Source: Pseudacidovorax sp. NFM-22
Lineage (GTDB): Bacteria > Pseudomonadota > Gammaproteobacteria > Burkholderiales > Burkholderiaceae_C
Length of the DNA: 64,000 bases
Reading direction: 5' to 3'
NCBI RefSeq assembly: GCF_021401245.1
Contig: NZ_JACBFY010000007.1
Coordinates: forward strand, 62,001 to 126,000
The position numbers were made by a program, and so were the translations under genes. The notes below the pieces were generated by a model. It searched no databases. It was not told the origin of the DNA and saw nothing but the letters and a program-made list of their open reading frames with translations. This document shows positions 38,261 to 48,921 of the stretch, piece after piece. Within the stretch, counting starts at the first letter, position 1; each line of letters opens with the position of its first letter.

Positions 38261-39241
38261 ATGGGCCAAGGCCGTCCCTCGTACCGCGCGACTGCCGCCC
38301 TGGCACTCGCCTGCAGTCTCGCTGCCAGCCCTGCCGCCCATGCCGAGGACTGGCCGGCCCGGCCCATCAAGCTGATCGTCCCCTATGCCGCGGGCGGGCC
38401 CACCGACGCCATCGCCCGCCTGCTCGCCACCAAGGTGGGCGCCCGCCTGGGCCAGCCCGTGGTGGTGGACAACCGCGCGGGCGCCGGCGGCACCATCGGC
38501 GTCGACGCGACGGCCAAGGCCACGCCCGACGGCTACACCTTCGCCCTGGTGGCACCCGGCCCGCTGGTCGGCATGCCCAACCTCATGAAGGCGCCGTACA
38601 CGCTCGGCGACCTGCAGTACCTCACGCTCGTGGCCCGCATTCCCAGCGTGATCGTGGTCAACACCAAGTCGGGCATCGACTCGCTGGACGCCCTGGTCAA
38701 GAAGGCCAAGGCGGCGCCGGGCAAGCTGAGCTACAGCTCGGCCGGCCCCGGCACCACGCCGCACATCGGCATGGAGATCTTCGACGACCAGGCGGGCGTC
38801 AGCCTGCTGCATGTGCCCTACAAGGGCGCGGCACCCGCCATCACCGGCCTGCTGGGCGGCGAGGTCGACGTGGCCATGGTCGACCTGCTGCCGGTGCTCG
38901 CGCACGTCAACAGCGGCTCGCTCAAGGCGCTGGCGGTGGCCTCCAAGAGCCGCGCGCCGCAACTGCCGAACGTGCCGACCACAGCCGAAAAGGGGCTGCC
39001 CGGCGTGGTGATGGAAACCACCTACGGCATCGTGGCGCCCAAGGGCGTGCCCGCGCCCATCGCGGCGAAGCTGCGCGACGCCTTCATCGCCGCCGTCGAT
39101 GCGCCCGACACCCGGCAGCAGTACCTGCTGCAGGGCGCCTTGCCGATGACGTCCACCGGCAACGAGTACCAGCAGCTGATGCAGGCCGAGTCGGAAAAGT
39201 GGCGGGACATCATCGCCAAGGCCAAGATCACGATTCAATGA
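38261..39241 (+). CDS. Bug/TctC family solute-binding protein
   Basis: 326 residues. Signal peptide ends AAHAED. Motifs IKLIVPYAAGGPTDAIAR, PVVVDNRAGAGGTIG and LHVPYKGAAPA. Ribosome site AAGGAGA precedes the ATG. First gene of the operon and divergent from a LysR gene. It overlaps the enolase-superfamily gene by 4 bp, linking uptake and first processing of the same compound. Confidence 0.93.
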   Translation: MGQGRPSYRATAALALACSLAASPAAHAEDWPARPIKLIVPYAAGGPTDAIARLLATKVGARLGQPVVVDNRAGAGGTIGVDATAKATPDGYTFALVAPGPLVGMPNLMKAPYTLGDLQYLTLVARIPSVIVVNTKSGIDSLDALVKKAKAAPGKLSYSSAGPGTTPHIGMEIFDDQAGVSLLHVPYKGAAPAITGLLGGEVDVAMVDLLPVLAHVNSGSLKALAVASKSRAPQLPNVPTTAEKGLPGVVMETTYGIVAPKGVPAPIAAKLRDAFIAAVDAPDTRQQYLLQGALPMTSTGNEYQQLMQAESEKWRDIIAKAKITIQ

Positions 39242-40323
39242 GCAGCGGCCCGATGAAGATCGTCGCCGCCACCGTCGAACCGTGCACCCAGGCGCTGGCC
39301 GACCCGCAATGGAAGTTCGCGCGCGCCCAGGTGCCGTCGCTCGAAGGGCAGGTGTTGCGCCTGCAGGACGAGGACGGGAACGAAGGCATGGGCTATTGCC
39401 ATGCCATCCCGGCCATCTCCACGCACGGCGCAGGAGCTCAGGCCGGGCTTGCCTTCCTGGCGCCACGCCTGGTGGGCCGTGCCGTGGACGACCTGGCCGG
39501 CACCATGGAAGAGATCGACGCGCTGCTCGCCTACCAGCCGACGGTGAAGGCCGCCATCGACATGGCGCTGCACGACCTGCTGGCGCGCCGCCTGGGCGTG
39601 CCGGTGCACGTGCTGCTCGGCGGCAAGCTGCGCGATGCGGTGCCGCTGTCGCGCATCCTGCCGATCAAGGCGCCCGACGAGATGGCCGTCCTGGCGGGCC
39701 GACTGGCGGCCGAAGGCTACGGGCAGCTCAAGCTCAAGCTCTCGGGCGACACCGACCTGGACGTGCAGCGGATCGCCGCCGTGCGCGCCGCCGCGGGCGA
39801 GGCGGTCGCCCTCACCCTAGACCCCAACCAGTCGTACAACGCCAAGCAGATGATCGCGGCCTTCCGTCGCATGGAGCGCTACGACATCGCCCTGATCGAG
39901 CAGCCGGTGCCCGCCGCCGACTTCGCCGGCCTGGCCCTGCTCACGCGCACGCTGCCGGTGGCCATCGAGGCCGACGAGAGCGCGCAGAGCGTGCGTGACG
40001 TGTTCAGGCTGGTGGCCGAGCGGGCCGTGGACGTCATCAACCTCAAGGTCACCAATCTGGGCGGCATCCGGCGCTTTGTGCAGGCGGTGCGCCTGTGCGA
40101 GGCGGGCGAGGTGGGCTGCCGCGTCGGTGCCGCCTTCGGCCCGTCGCTGCTCCAGGCCATGGCCTTGCAGGCCGCCAGCGTCGTTCGGCGCCTGCCCTAT
40201 GCCTGCGAGCTGTCGGAACACCTGCACCTACAGGACGACCCCTTCACACCGCTACCGGTGCAACACGGCCAACTTCGATTGCCGCCCGGGCCGGGCTGCG
40301 GCGTCACCTACAAGCCCCGTTGA
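39238..40323 (+). CDS. Enolase-superfamily enzyme (mandelate racemase / muconate lactonizing subgroup)
   Basis: 361 residues. Active-site pattern of the MLE subgroup is visible: LKLKLSG (KxK, base on one face), LDPNQS (Asp metal ligand), IEQPVP (Glu ligand), IEADES (Asp/Glu ligand) and INLKVTNLGG (second Lys). It abstracts an alpha-proton from a carboxylate; racemase, dehydratase or cycloisomerase cannot be told apart. Flanked on both sides by Bug genes. Confidence 0.88.
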   Translation: MSSGPMKIVAATVEPCTQALADPQWKFARAQVPSLEGQVLRLQDEDGNEGMGYCHAIPAISTHGAGAQAGLAFLAPRLVGRAVDDLAGTMEEIDALLAYQPTVKAAIDMALHDLLARRLGVPVHVLLGGKLRDAVPLSRILPIKAPDEMAVLAGRLAAEGYGQLKLKLSGDTDLDVQRIAAVRAAAGEAVALTLDPNQSYNAKQMIAAFRRMERYDIALIEQPVPAADFAGLALLTRTLPVAIEADESAQSVRDVFRLVAERAVDVINLKVTNLGGIRRFVQAVRLCEAGEVGCRVGAAFGPSLLQAMALQAASVVRRLPYACELSEHLHLQDDPFTPLPVQHGQLRLPPGPGCGVTYKPR

Positions 40324-40328
40324 ACGCG

Positions 40329-41294
40329 ATGAAAAAGCTTTTTGCCAGGACCGCCGCGTTGTTGTGCGCCGCCATTGCCTGCAGCGCAGGCGCGCAGGAC
40401 TTTCCCACCAAGCCGCTGCGGATGGTGGTTCCCTTCGCACCCGGCGGCGGTGCCGACTTCGTCGCGCGGGCCATCGCGGCGCCTCTGGCCAAGCGGCTGG
40501 GCCAGCCCGTGGTGGTCGACAACAAGCCGGGCGCGGGAGCCGTGCTGGGTGCGGACATCGTCGCCAAGGCGCCAGCCGACGGCCACACCTTGCTGTACAC
40601 CACGCCGGGTCCCCAGATGACCAGTCCCTACCTCATGGCCAGGCCGCCCTACGACCCGGTGCATGACCTGGTGCCGGTGTCGGAAGTGGCGATCGTCCCC
40701 AACGTCCTGGTGGTCAACAAGAACCTGCCCGTGCACTCCATCGAGGAACTCATCGCCTACGCCAAGGCCAACCCTGGCAAGGTCAACTTCGCCAGTGCCG
40801 GCCAGGGCGCCAGCAGCCATCTGGCGGGCGAGCTCTTCAAGCAGGCCGCGGGCGTCTCGATCATGCACATTCCCTACCGCGGCACCGGGCCTGCGCTGGC
40901 CGACCTGCTCTCCGGCCAGGTCCAGATGGCCATCGACAGCATCGCGGCCTACAAGCCGCACATCGACAGCGGCGCCTTGCGGCCGCTCGGCGTGGCCACG
41001 GCCAAGCCGTCGCCCCTGTTGCCCGGCGTGCCGCCGATCGCGCAGACGCTCAAGGGCTTCGACGCCGCCCCGGTCAACTACATCTCGGTGCCGAAGAACA
41101 CGCCGCGCGCCGTGATCGACAGGCTGAATCGCGAGATCAACGCCGTGCTGGCGTCGCCCGAGCTGAAGGAGCAGTTCGCCGCCAACGGCGTGGTGCCCCA
41201 GGGCAGCACGCCAGAGGAGATGGCAGCACTGGTGCGCAGCGAGGCCGCCAAGTGGAAGAAGGTCATCGAGACCTCCGGTGCCCGCATCGATTGA
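40329..41294 (+). CDS. Bug/TctC family solute-binding protein
   Basis: 321 residues from the ATG at 40329 (another in-frame ATG lies three codons upstream of it). Signal peptide ends CSAGAQ. Motifs LRMVVPFAPGGGADFVAR, PVVVDNKPGAGAVLG and MHIPYRGTGPA. Second Bug protein of the same operon, five bases after the enolase-superfamily gene. It may bind a different isomer of the substrate. Confidence 0.93.
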   Translation: MKKLFARTAALLCAAIACSAGAQDFPTKPLRMVVPFAPGGGADFVARAIAAPLAKRLGQPVVVDNKPGAGAVLGADIVAKAPADGHTLLYTTPGPQMTSPYLMARPPYDPVHDLVPVSEVAIVPNVLVVNKNLPVHSIEELIAYAKANPGKVNFASAGQGASSHLAGELFKQAAGVSIMHIPYRGTGPALADLLSGQVQMAIDSIAAYKPHIDSGALRPLGVATAKPSPLLPGVPPIAQTLKGFDAAPVNYISVPKNTPRAVIDRLNREINAVLASPELKEQFAANGVVPQGSTPEEMAALVRSEAAKWKKVIETSGARID

Positions 41295-41317
41295 ACCGAA
41301 CAACCCAGGAGCCAACC

Positions 41318-42094
41318 ATGAACGACCTGACCCAGCTCGAAGTGCAGATCGAGGACTTCGTCGCCACCCTCACTTTGAACGCGCCGCCGGTGAATGCCCT
41401 CACGCGCACGCTCAACGACGAGCTCACCCTGGCGCTGGACCGCATCTCCGAAATGGACGAAGTGCGCGCCGTGGTGCTGACGGGCGCCGGCAAGGTGTTC
41501 TGCGCCGGCGCCGACCTCAAGGGCCGCAAGGACGTCATCAAGGGGCCCGGAGATTTGCCGGCCCATTCGCGCCGCACCCGCGAATGCTTCCACGCCATCC
41601 GCGAATGCGCCAAGCCGGTGGTGGTGGCCATCAACGGCGCAGCGCTCGGCTCGGGCCTGGCCATGGCGGCCTCCAGCGACATCCTGGTCGCATCGGAGAA
41701 GGCGACGCTGGGCATGCCCGAGGTGGACGTCGGCCTGCTCGGCGGCGGCCGCCATGCCATGCGCCTCTTCAGCCACTCGCGCCTGCGCTTCATGGCCCTC
41801 ACGGGCACGCGCGTCGATGGCGCAGAGATGTACCGCCTGGGCATCGTGGAGGCCTGCGTGCCGCCCGACGAGCTGATGCCCAAGGCCCTGTCGATCGCAC
41901 GCAGCGTCGCATCGAAGAGCCCCATCGCCACGCGCATGTTCAAGCACACGCTCAACACCATCGAGGACATGAGCCTGCGCGATGGCTATCGCTACGAACA
42001 GGACATGACGGCCCAGATCGCCAGGACCGAGGATGCCAAGGAAGCCCAGCGCGCCTTCGCCGAGAAGCGCCCGCCGGTGTTCACGGGTCGTTGA
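41318..42094 (+). CDS. Enoyl-CoA hydratase/isomerase (crotonase) family protein
   Basis: 258 residues. Crotonase motifs: FCAGADLKGR (oxyanion hole) and AALGSGLAMAASSD. The first catalytic Glu of true hydratases (GGxCE) is Ala115 here, while the second (MPEVDVG, E135) is kept. A classical hydration is therefore doubtful; isomerase, hydrolase or lyase chemistry is possible. It lies between the Bug gene and an acyl-CoA dehydrogenase gene. Confidence 0.85.
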   Translation: MNDLTQLEVQIEDFVATLTLNAPPVNALTRTLNDELTLALDRISEMDEVRAVVLTGAGKVFCAGADLKGRKDVIKGPGDLPAHSRRTRECFHAIRECAKPVVVAINGAALGSGLAMAASSDILVASEKATLGMPEVDVGLLGGGRHAMRLFSHSRLRFMALTGTRVDGAEMYRLGIVEACVPPDELMPKALSIARSVASKSPIATRMFKHTLNTIEDMSLRDGYRYEQDMTAQIARTEDAKEAQRAFAEKRPPVFTGR

Positions 42095-42174
42095 ATCCAC
42101 CCGCGCTGTCGCTGGCGTGATCGACAGGAAACGCCACTGCCGGTTCAATCGCGCGGTCATCCAAAGGAATCCTC

Positions 42175-43392
<1,218 letters not shown>

Positions 43393-43506
43393 AGGCTGAG
43401 GGCCGCAGGCTGGTATGCGCGCACGCGCATCCCAGCGTTGCAGCCGCCGCGGTAGTCGCCTGAAGGGCCCCTTCCGAGAATGGGCCATCGTGAAGGAGAT
43501 CTGCCC

Positions 43507-44736
43507 ATGAGCACCGCCGCCGGCCCGTTGTCGCACGTCCGGGTCCTCGACCTCAGCCGCATCCTGGCGGCGCCCTGGGCCGGCCAGATCCTGGCGGACC
43601 TCGGCGCCGAGGTCATCAAGATCGAACGGCCCGGGGCGGGCGACGACACGCGCAGCTGGGGCCCGCCCTTCCTCAAGGACGCCGAAGGCCGCGACACCCG
43701 CGAGGCCGGCTACTACCTGGCCGTGAACCGCGGCAAGCGCTCGATCACGGTGAGCCTGGAGAAGCCAGAAGGCCAGCAGATCGTCCGCGAACTCGCGCTG
43801 CGCTCCGACATCGTGCTGGAGAACTACAAGGCTGGCACGCTGGCCCGCTACGGGCTGGACGAGGCCTCGCTGCGCAAGATCAACCCGCGGCTCATCTACT
43901 GCTCGGTCACCGGCTTCGGCCAGACCGGACCGCGCCGCGACCAGCCCGCCTACGACTTCCTGATCCAGGCCATGGGCGGCCTGATGAGCGTGACGGGCGA
44001 GAAGGACGGCAAGCCGGGCGCCGGCCCGCAGAAAGTGGGCGTGCCCATCGTGGACCTGATGACGGGCATGTACACCGCCGTCTCCGTGCTGGCCGCGCTG
44101 GCCCGCCGCAACGAGACCGGCGTGGGCGGCTACATCGACATCGCCATGCTGGACGTGCAGGTCGCCACGCTGGCCAACCAGGCAATGAACTACCTGGTCT
44201 CCGACAAGGTGCCCCAACGCAATGGCAATGCGCACCCGAACATCCAGCCGCAGGACGTCTATGCCTGCGCCGACGGCGACGTGATCCTGGTGGTGGGCAA
44301 CGACGGGCAGTTCGCCAAGCTCTGCCAGGTGTTCGCGCATCCCGAATGGGCGGCCGACGCGCGCTTTGCGACCAACGCCCAACGCGTGCGCAACATCGCC
44401 GAACTCTCGGCGCTGCTGCGCGAGGCATTTGCCCAGTGGGAGCGCGAACCGCTGATCGCCGCCCTGGACGCCGCAGGCGTGCCCTGCGGCCCGATCAACA
44501 ACGTCGCCCAGGTGTTCGAGGAACCGCAGGTGAAGGCGCGCGGGCTGCTGCAGCACGTGCCGCATCCCACCGGTGTGGATGTGCCCCTGGTGGCCAGCCC
44601 CATGCAGTTCGACGGTGCGGCCCTGCCCATCCGCTCGGCCCCGCCGCTGCTGGGCGAGCACAGCGCGGACATCCTGTCCGAGCTGGGCTATGCGCAGGCC
44701 GACATCGCCGCACTGCGCCAGAAGGAGGTGATCTGA
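43507..44736 (+). CDS. CaiB/BaiF family (family III) CoA-transferase
   Basis: 409 residues. Family motifs VRVLDLSRILAAPWAGQ, ADLGAEVIKIERP and the catalytic Asp in AYDFLIQAMGGLMSVTG. It transfers CoA between acids and is the likely activation step for the acid imported by the operon's Bug proteins. The upstream gap of 114 bp may hold a secondary promoter. It shares a base with the GST start. Confidence 0.92.
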   Translation: MSTAAGPLSHVRVLDLSRILAAPWAGQILADLGAEVIKIERPGAGDDTRSWGPPFLKDAEGRDTREAGYYLAVNRGKRSITVSLEKPEGQQIVRELALRSDIVLENYKAGTLARYGLDEASLRKINPRLIYCSVTGFGQTGPRRDQPAYDFLIQAMGGLMSVTGEKDGKPGAGPQKVGVPIVDLMTGMYTAVSVLAALARRNETGVGGYIDIAMLDVQVATLANQAMNYLVSDKVPQRNGNAHPNIQPQDVYACADGDVILVVGNDGQFAKLCQVFAHPEWAADARFATNAQRVRNIAELSALLREAFAQWEREPLIAALDAAGVPCGPINNVAQVFEEPQVKARGLLQHVPHPTGVDVPLVASPMQFDGAALPIRSAPPLLGEHSADILSELGYAQADIAALRQKEVI

Positions 44737-45353
44737 TGACCGGCCCACTGACCCTGCACTGGTCGCCCAAGTCGCCCTACGTGCGCAAGGTGATGGTGTG
44801 CGCGCACGAGCTCGGCCTGGTGGACCGGCTGCATCTGGTGCGCTCCGTCGCGGCGATGCTCAAGCCCAACCCGGAGATCATGGCGGTGAACCCGCTGTCC
44901 AAGATCCCGACGCTGGTGCGGGAGGACGGCTCGGTGCTGTTCGACTCGGTGGTGATCTGCGAATACCTGGACACGCTGGCGGGGGGCACGATCTTCCCTG
45001 CGGAGGGTGAGGCCCGCTGGCAGGCCCTGCGCTGGCATGCCTTCGGCGACGGGCTGCTGGATGCCCTGATCCTGTGGCGCAACGAACGTGAGCGTGCGCA
45101 GCCGCTGCAGGGCCTGCTCGACGCCTTCGCGCTGAAGGTGCGTTCGTCGCTGCTGCTGCTGGATGCCGAGGCCGCCGCCCTGCGTGCGGCGCCGTTCTCC
45201 ATCGGCACGCTCACGGTGGGCTGCGCATTGGGCTACATCGACTACCGCTTCGATGCGCTGGGCTGGCGCAGCACCGCGCCGCAGCTGGCGGCCTGGCATG
45301 CGGAGCTGATGCGGCGGCCCTCGTTCCAGGCCACGGAGCCCATCGACGGCTGA
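44736..45353 (+). CDS. Glutathione S-transferase-like protein
   Basis: 205 residues. Thioredoxin-like N-terminal domain with SPKSPYVRKVMV and the cis-Pro motif SKIPTLV, then DSVVICEYLD, which binds the gamma-glutamyl part of glutathione. All-helical C-terminal domain. Its ATG overlaps the CoA-transferase stop. It may handle an isomerisation or a conjugation in the same pathway; last gene of the operon. Confidence 0.88.
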   Translation: MTGPLTLHWSPKSPYVRKVMVCAHELGLVDRLHLVRSVAAMLKPNPEIMAVNPLSKIPTLVREDGSVLFDSVVICEYLDTLAGGTIFPAEGEARWQALRWHAFGDGLLDALILWRNERERAQPLQGLLDAFALKVRSSLLLLDAEAAALRAAPFSIGTLTVGCALGYIDYRFDALGWRSTAPQLAAWHAELMRRPSFQATEPIDG

Positions 45354-45388
45354 GCAGGTGTGAGCGGGGGCGCATCGGCCCCCGTCGA

Positions 45389-46006
45389 TCAGCCTCGGGC
45401 CGCGGCCATCTGCGCGACGATGGCCGCGCGCCGCGCCTGCACCGCGGCCTTTTCCTCGTCGTAGAGGCTGCGCCCGTGGGCGTCGATGCCGACGGTCGCG
45501 GGCCCCAGGCCCTGCACCTTCAGCCGCACCAGACGGTAGTGGGTGAGCATGTCGCGCCAGCCCACTTCCACCACGTCCTGCACCGCGTGCGAGAGTAGCG
45601 TGCATCCGCCGCCCAGGAAGGACAGGTACACGCCGCCGACTTCCTGCAGCGCCTCGGCCGAGGCCGCATCCAGCCCGCCCTTGCCGCCCACCGCATGCCA
45701 GCGGAAGCCGCGCAGCAGCCGCGGCATGAACGGGTTGAAGCGGGTGCTGGTCGTCGGGTTGAGGTACAGCACCTCGAAGCGTTCGCCCATGTCGCGGCTG
45801 AAGCTACCCAGGTGCATGACCGAGGCCTCCTGGAGCTGCATGGGCAGCGGCTCCTGCCCGTCCAGGCAGCGCAGCAGCCGCTCGTGCGTGGGCATGCCGG
45901 CGGTGATCACGATCTCGCCGTCGAGCGTGACGAGGTCGCCGGCGCGCAGGTTGCGGGCATCGGCTTCGGAGAGCGGAAAGCTCAGTCGGTGTTCGCGGAC
46001 GGCCAT
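45389..46006 (-). CDS. Class I fumarase / L-tartrate dehydratase beta subunit
   Basis: 205 residues. Swivel domain of the FumA/TtdB type: LRAGDLVTLDGEIVITAGMPTHERL, LNPTTSTRFNPFMPRLL and GGKGGLD. Ends with a Arg/Ala-rich helix. Works with the alpha subunit encoded immediately upstream to dehydrate or hydrate a hydroxydicarboxylate. Whether fumarate/malate, tartrate or another acid is used cannot be read from sequence. Confidence 0.88.
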   Translation of the reverse strand: MAVREHRLSFPLSEADARNLRAGDLVTLDGEIVITAGMPTHERLLRCLDGQEPLPMQLQEASVMHLGSFSRDMGERFEVLYLNPTTSTRFNPFMPRLLRGFRWHAVGGKGGLDAASAEALQEVGGVYLSFLGGGCTLLSHAVQDVVEVGWRDMLTHYRLVRLKVQGLGPATVGIDAHGRSLYDEEKAAVQARRAAIVAQMAAARG

Positions 46007-46010
46007 GGCG

Positions 46011-46880
46011 TCACTCCAGGATCTCGACGCGGCCGTCGTTGAAGAGCCGCGCGCGGGTACGCCGGTTGATCCAGCAGTTGAAGGCCACGGCCACGGGCGT
46101 GAAGCCGTGACCGGCGCAGTAGTCCACATGCACCGCCATCGCGGTGCTGTCGCCGCCGGTGCCCATGGGCCCGAAACCGGTCTGGTTCACGGCCTGCACC
46201 AGGCGCCGCTCCATGTCGGCCACCATCGGCTCGGCGTGCGCCGTGCCGATGGGGCGCAGCGTCGCTTCCTTGGCCATCTTGGCTGCGTAGTCGAAGGTGC
46301 CGCCGATGCCCACGCCAATCACCACCGGCGGGCAGGGCTGGGCACCGGCCTGGATGACCGTGTCCAGCACGAATTCCTCGATGGTCTTCAGGTCGGGAAA
46401 GCTGAAGATCTCCAGCGCCGCCCATCGGCCCGAACCCAGCGCCTTGGGCGAGCAGGTGATCTCCACATGGTCGCAGTCGTCCACCAGGTCGAAGGTGACG
46501 ATGGGCATGCCCTTGCCTCGGTAGCCGCGCTCCAGCGTCAGCGGATGCGTCACATGCGGCAGCAGCGGCGGCTGGATGGTGCCCACCAGTTCCGCGAAGC
46601 CTTCGGTGATCGCCCGGCGCAGGTTGCCGGCGAACTGTGCCTGCACGCCTACCTTGACGAAGTAGACCGGCACGCCCGCGTCGGAGCAGATGAAGTGCTG
46701 CTCGCGCTGCGCCGCCTCGGCACTCTGGAGCATGACGCGCAGCGTGTGGCGCGCGGTCTCGTTGCGCTCGCGCGCATCGGCGCTGCGCAGGGCTGCCTCG
46801 GTGTCCTTGGGGATGCCGCGCAGCGAGCGGTCGTACAGCTGCGCCGTGACCTGCTTGATGGTCGTGAATGCGATGGCCAT
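46011..46880 (-). CDS. Class I fumarase / L-tartrate dehydratase alpha subunit
   Basis: 289 residues. Carries the [4Fe-4S] domain with Cys residues in FICSDAGVPV, EITCSPKALGSG and AGAQPCPPVVIGVGIGGTFD. Split alpha/beta organisation as in TtdAB. Four bases separate it from the beta subunit gene, and six from the Bug gene upstream, so the pair likely processes the acid that the Bug protein binds. Confidence 0.88.
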   Translation of the reverse strand: MAIAFTTIKQVTAQLYDRSLRGIPKDTEAALRSADARERNETARHTLRVMLQSAEAAQREQHFICSDAGVPVYFVKVGVQAQFAGNLRRAITEGFAELVGTIQPPLLPHVTHPLTLERGYRGKGMPIVTFDLVDDCDHVEITCSPKALGSGRWAALEIFSFPDLKTIEEFVLDTVIQAGAQPCPPVVIGVGIGGTFDYAAKMAKEATLRPIGTAHAEPMVADMERRLVQAVNQTGFGPMGTGGDSTAMAVHVDYCAGHGFTPVAVAFNCWINRRTRARLFNDGRVEILE

Positions 46881-46886
46881 GGGGAG

Positions 46887-47855
46887 TCAGTCCATCCGCA
46901 CGCCGGCCGCCTTGGCCAGTGCGGTCCAGCGCTTCGACTCGCTGGCCACGAAGCTGCCGAATTCCTCGGGCGTGCCGCCGTTGACGATCAGCGCTTGGCT
47001 GCCGAAGAAGCTGGCGGCGTCGGGCGAAGCCAGCACGGTGCCGATGGCACTGTTGAGGCGCTTGACCACGGCCGGCGGGGTCTTGGCCGGCGCCAGCACG
47101 CCGTACCAGGTGGAGGCCAGCACGTTCCTGTAGCCGCCCTCGGCCGTGGTGGGCACATCGGGCAGGCCCTCGACGCGTGTCGGCGTGCCCACCGCCAGGG
47201 CGCGCAGCTTGCCGCCCTTGATGTAAGGCAGCACCACCGGCGCGTCGGCGAACATCACGTCCACCGTGCCAGCCATGACATCGGTGAGCGCCGGGGCCGC
47301 GCCCTTGTAGGGAATGTGGATCATCTCGGCCCCCACCTCGCGCTTGAGCAGTTCGGAACCCAGCTGGGTCGTCGTGCCCGGCCCCGCGCTCGCAAAGCTG
47401 ACCTTGCCGGGATGCGCCTTGGCGTCGGCCACCAGGGCGGCCAGGTCGCGGTGGCGGCCGGTGGCCGAACTCACCAGCACCATGGGCGCGGTGGCGACGC
47501 GGATCACCGGTGCCAGGTCCCGCGCGACGTCGTAGGGCTGCTTGTCCATCAGGTAGGGCGCGATGGCGACGGCACCCACCGAGGCGAAGAGCAGCGTGTG
47601 CCCGTCGGCCGGCGCATTGATCACGGCCTGCGCACCCAGCACGCCGCCGGCGCCCGCGCGGTTGTCGATCACCACCGGCTGCCCCAGGGCCGCGCCGAGC
47701 TTCACGCCGAGCCAGCGGGCCTGGATGTCGGCCGGACCGCCCGCGGCGAAGGGCACGACCAGCTTCACGGGCTGGCGGGGGAATTCCTGGGCGCCCGCCT
47801 GCACGGCAAACAATGCGCCCGCCAGCGCCATGGCAGCGCCGAACCAATGCTTCAT
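46887..47855 (-). CDS. Bug/TctC family solute-binding protein
   Basis: 322 residues, signal peptide ending VQAGAQ. Motifs VKLVVPFAAGGPADIQAR, PVVIDNRAGAGGVLG and IHIPYKGAAPA. Sits in the middle of a leftward operon between the dehydrogenase and the fumarase/tartrate-dehydratase genes. No membrane partner nearby. Confidence 0.93.
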   Translation of the reverse strand: MKHWFGAAMALAGALFAVQAGAQEFPRQPVKLVVPFAAGGPADIQARWLGVKLGAALGQPVVIDNRAGAGGVLGAQAVINAPADGHTLLFASVGAVAIAPYLMDKQPYDVARDLAPVIRVATAPMVLVSSATGRHRDLAALVADAKAHPGKVSFASAGPGTTTQLGSELLKREVGAEMIHIPYKGAAPALTDVMAGTVDVMFADAPVVLPYIKGGKLRALAVGTPTRVEGLPDVPTTAEGGYRNVLASTWYGVLAPAKTPPAVVKRLNSAIGTVLASPDAASFFGSQALIVNGGTPEEFGSFVASESKRWTALAKAAGVRMD

Positions 47856-47934
47856 GCGTGTCTCCTGTGATCGTGGTCTGGCGGCATTCTGGGCAGCGCC
47901 TGCGCGCCGCGGTACCCCCGCGGCGTCATAGCTG

Positions 47935-48912
47935 CTATGCGGCGTCCAGCGCCTGCGGATTGACCAGGCCCGCGGGCCGGCCGCCCTGCAGGCGCGTCAC
48001 CACGGCCTTCGCGGCCGCCATGGCCACGCGGTGCATGGCCTCGCGCGAGAAGGTCGCCATGTGCGGCGTGACCACGATGCCGGGCACGCCGATGAGTGGG
48101 CTGGTGCTGCCCGCGCCCTGCTGGCGCAGCACGTCGACGGCGGCCCCGGCCAGGTGGCCCGCACGCACGGCGGCCGCCAGCGCCGCCTCGTCCACCAGGC
48201 CCCCGCGCGAGGTGTTGACCAGGTAGGCGCCCGGCTTCATCCGCGCGATGGCACCGGCGTCCAGCAGGTTCGCAGTCTGCGGCGTCAGCGGCGCGTGCAG
48301 CGAGAGGAAGTCGGCCTCGCGCAGGGCCGTGTCCAGGTCCACGTAGCTGAGGCCCAGGCGGTGCGCCAGGTCCTCGTCGCGCTTGCGGCTGACCGCGAGC
48401 ACGCGCATGTCGAAGCCGCGCGCGCGCCGGGCAACGGCCTGGCCGATGCGGCCCAGGCCCACCAGGGCCAGCGTCTTGCCCCACACCTCGGTGCCGGTGA
48501 CGCGCGTCCATTCCTGCTGCTGCACGCTGCCCGCAGCCGGAAGCAGGCCGCGCGCGGCGCCGAGCAGCAGCGCGAAGGTGAAGTCGGCCACGCTCTCGTG
48601 GTTGGTGCCCTCGGCGATGGTGACGGCGACGCCCTGCCGCGTTGCGGCGTCGAGGTCCACCGTGTCGTAGCCCACGCCCGGGCGCGCCACGATGCGCAGC
48701 TGCGGGGCGTTGGCCAGCAGCCGCGCCGAGACGGGCTCCATCGCGAAGATCAGGGCAGCGGCATCGCGGCTCTGGGTCAGCAGCCAGTCCTCATGCAGTG
48801 GAAGCGGCGGAGTCGCGAGTTGCACCACGCAGCCCGCATCGCGCATCAGCTGCAGCGCGGGCTCGCATCCCTTCACGGATCCTGCCGTGACCAGTACCTT
48901 GCCGAGGCTCAT
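47935..48912 (-). CDS. D-2-hydroxyacid dehydrogenase (NAD-dependent)
   Basis: 325 residues. Rossmann motif LVGLGRIGQAVARRARGFDM, the substrate-site Arg in VNTSRGGLVDEAAL and the His near the C-terminus (VTPHMATFS) match the D-isomer-specific dehydrogenase family. Glu of the catalytic triad lies in the preceding GVPGIV region in homologues and was not pinned here. It reduces a 2-keto acid or oxidises a hydroxy acid in the operon's pathway. Confidence 0.88.
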   Translation of the reverse strand: MSLGKVLVTAGSVKGCEPALQLMRDAGCVVQLATPPLPLHEDWLLTQSRDAAALIFAMEPVSARLLANAPQLRIVARPGVGYDTVDLDAATRQGVAVTIAEGTNHESVADFTFALLLGAARGLLPAAGSVQQQEWTRVTGTEVWGKTLALVGLGRIGQAVARRARGFDMRVLAVSRKRDEDLAHRLGLSYVDLDTALREADFLSLHAPLTPQTANLLDAGAIARMKPGAYLVNTSRGGLVDEAALAAAVRAGHLAGAAVDVLRQQGAGSTSPLIGVPGIVVTPHMATFSREAMHRVAMAAAKAVVTRLQGGRPAGLVNPQALDAA

Positions 48913-48921
48913 CCCGGGCCT

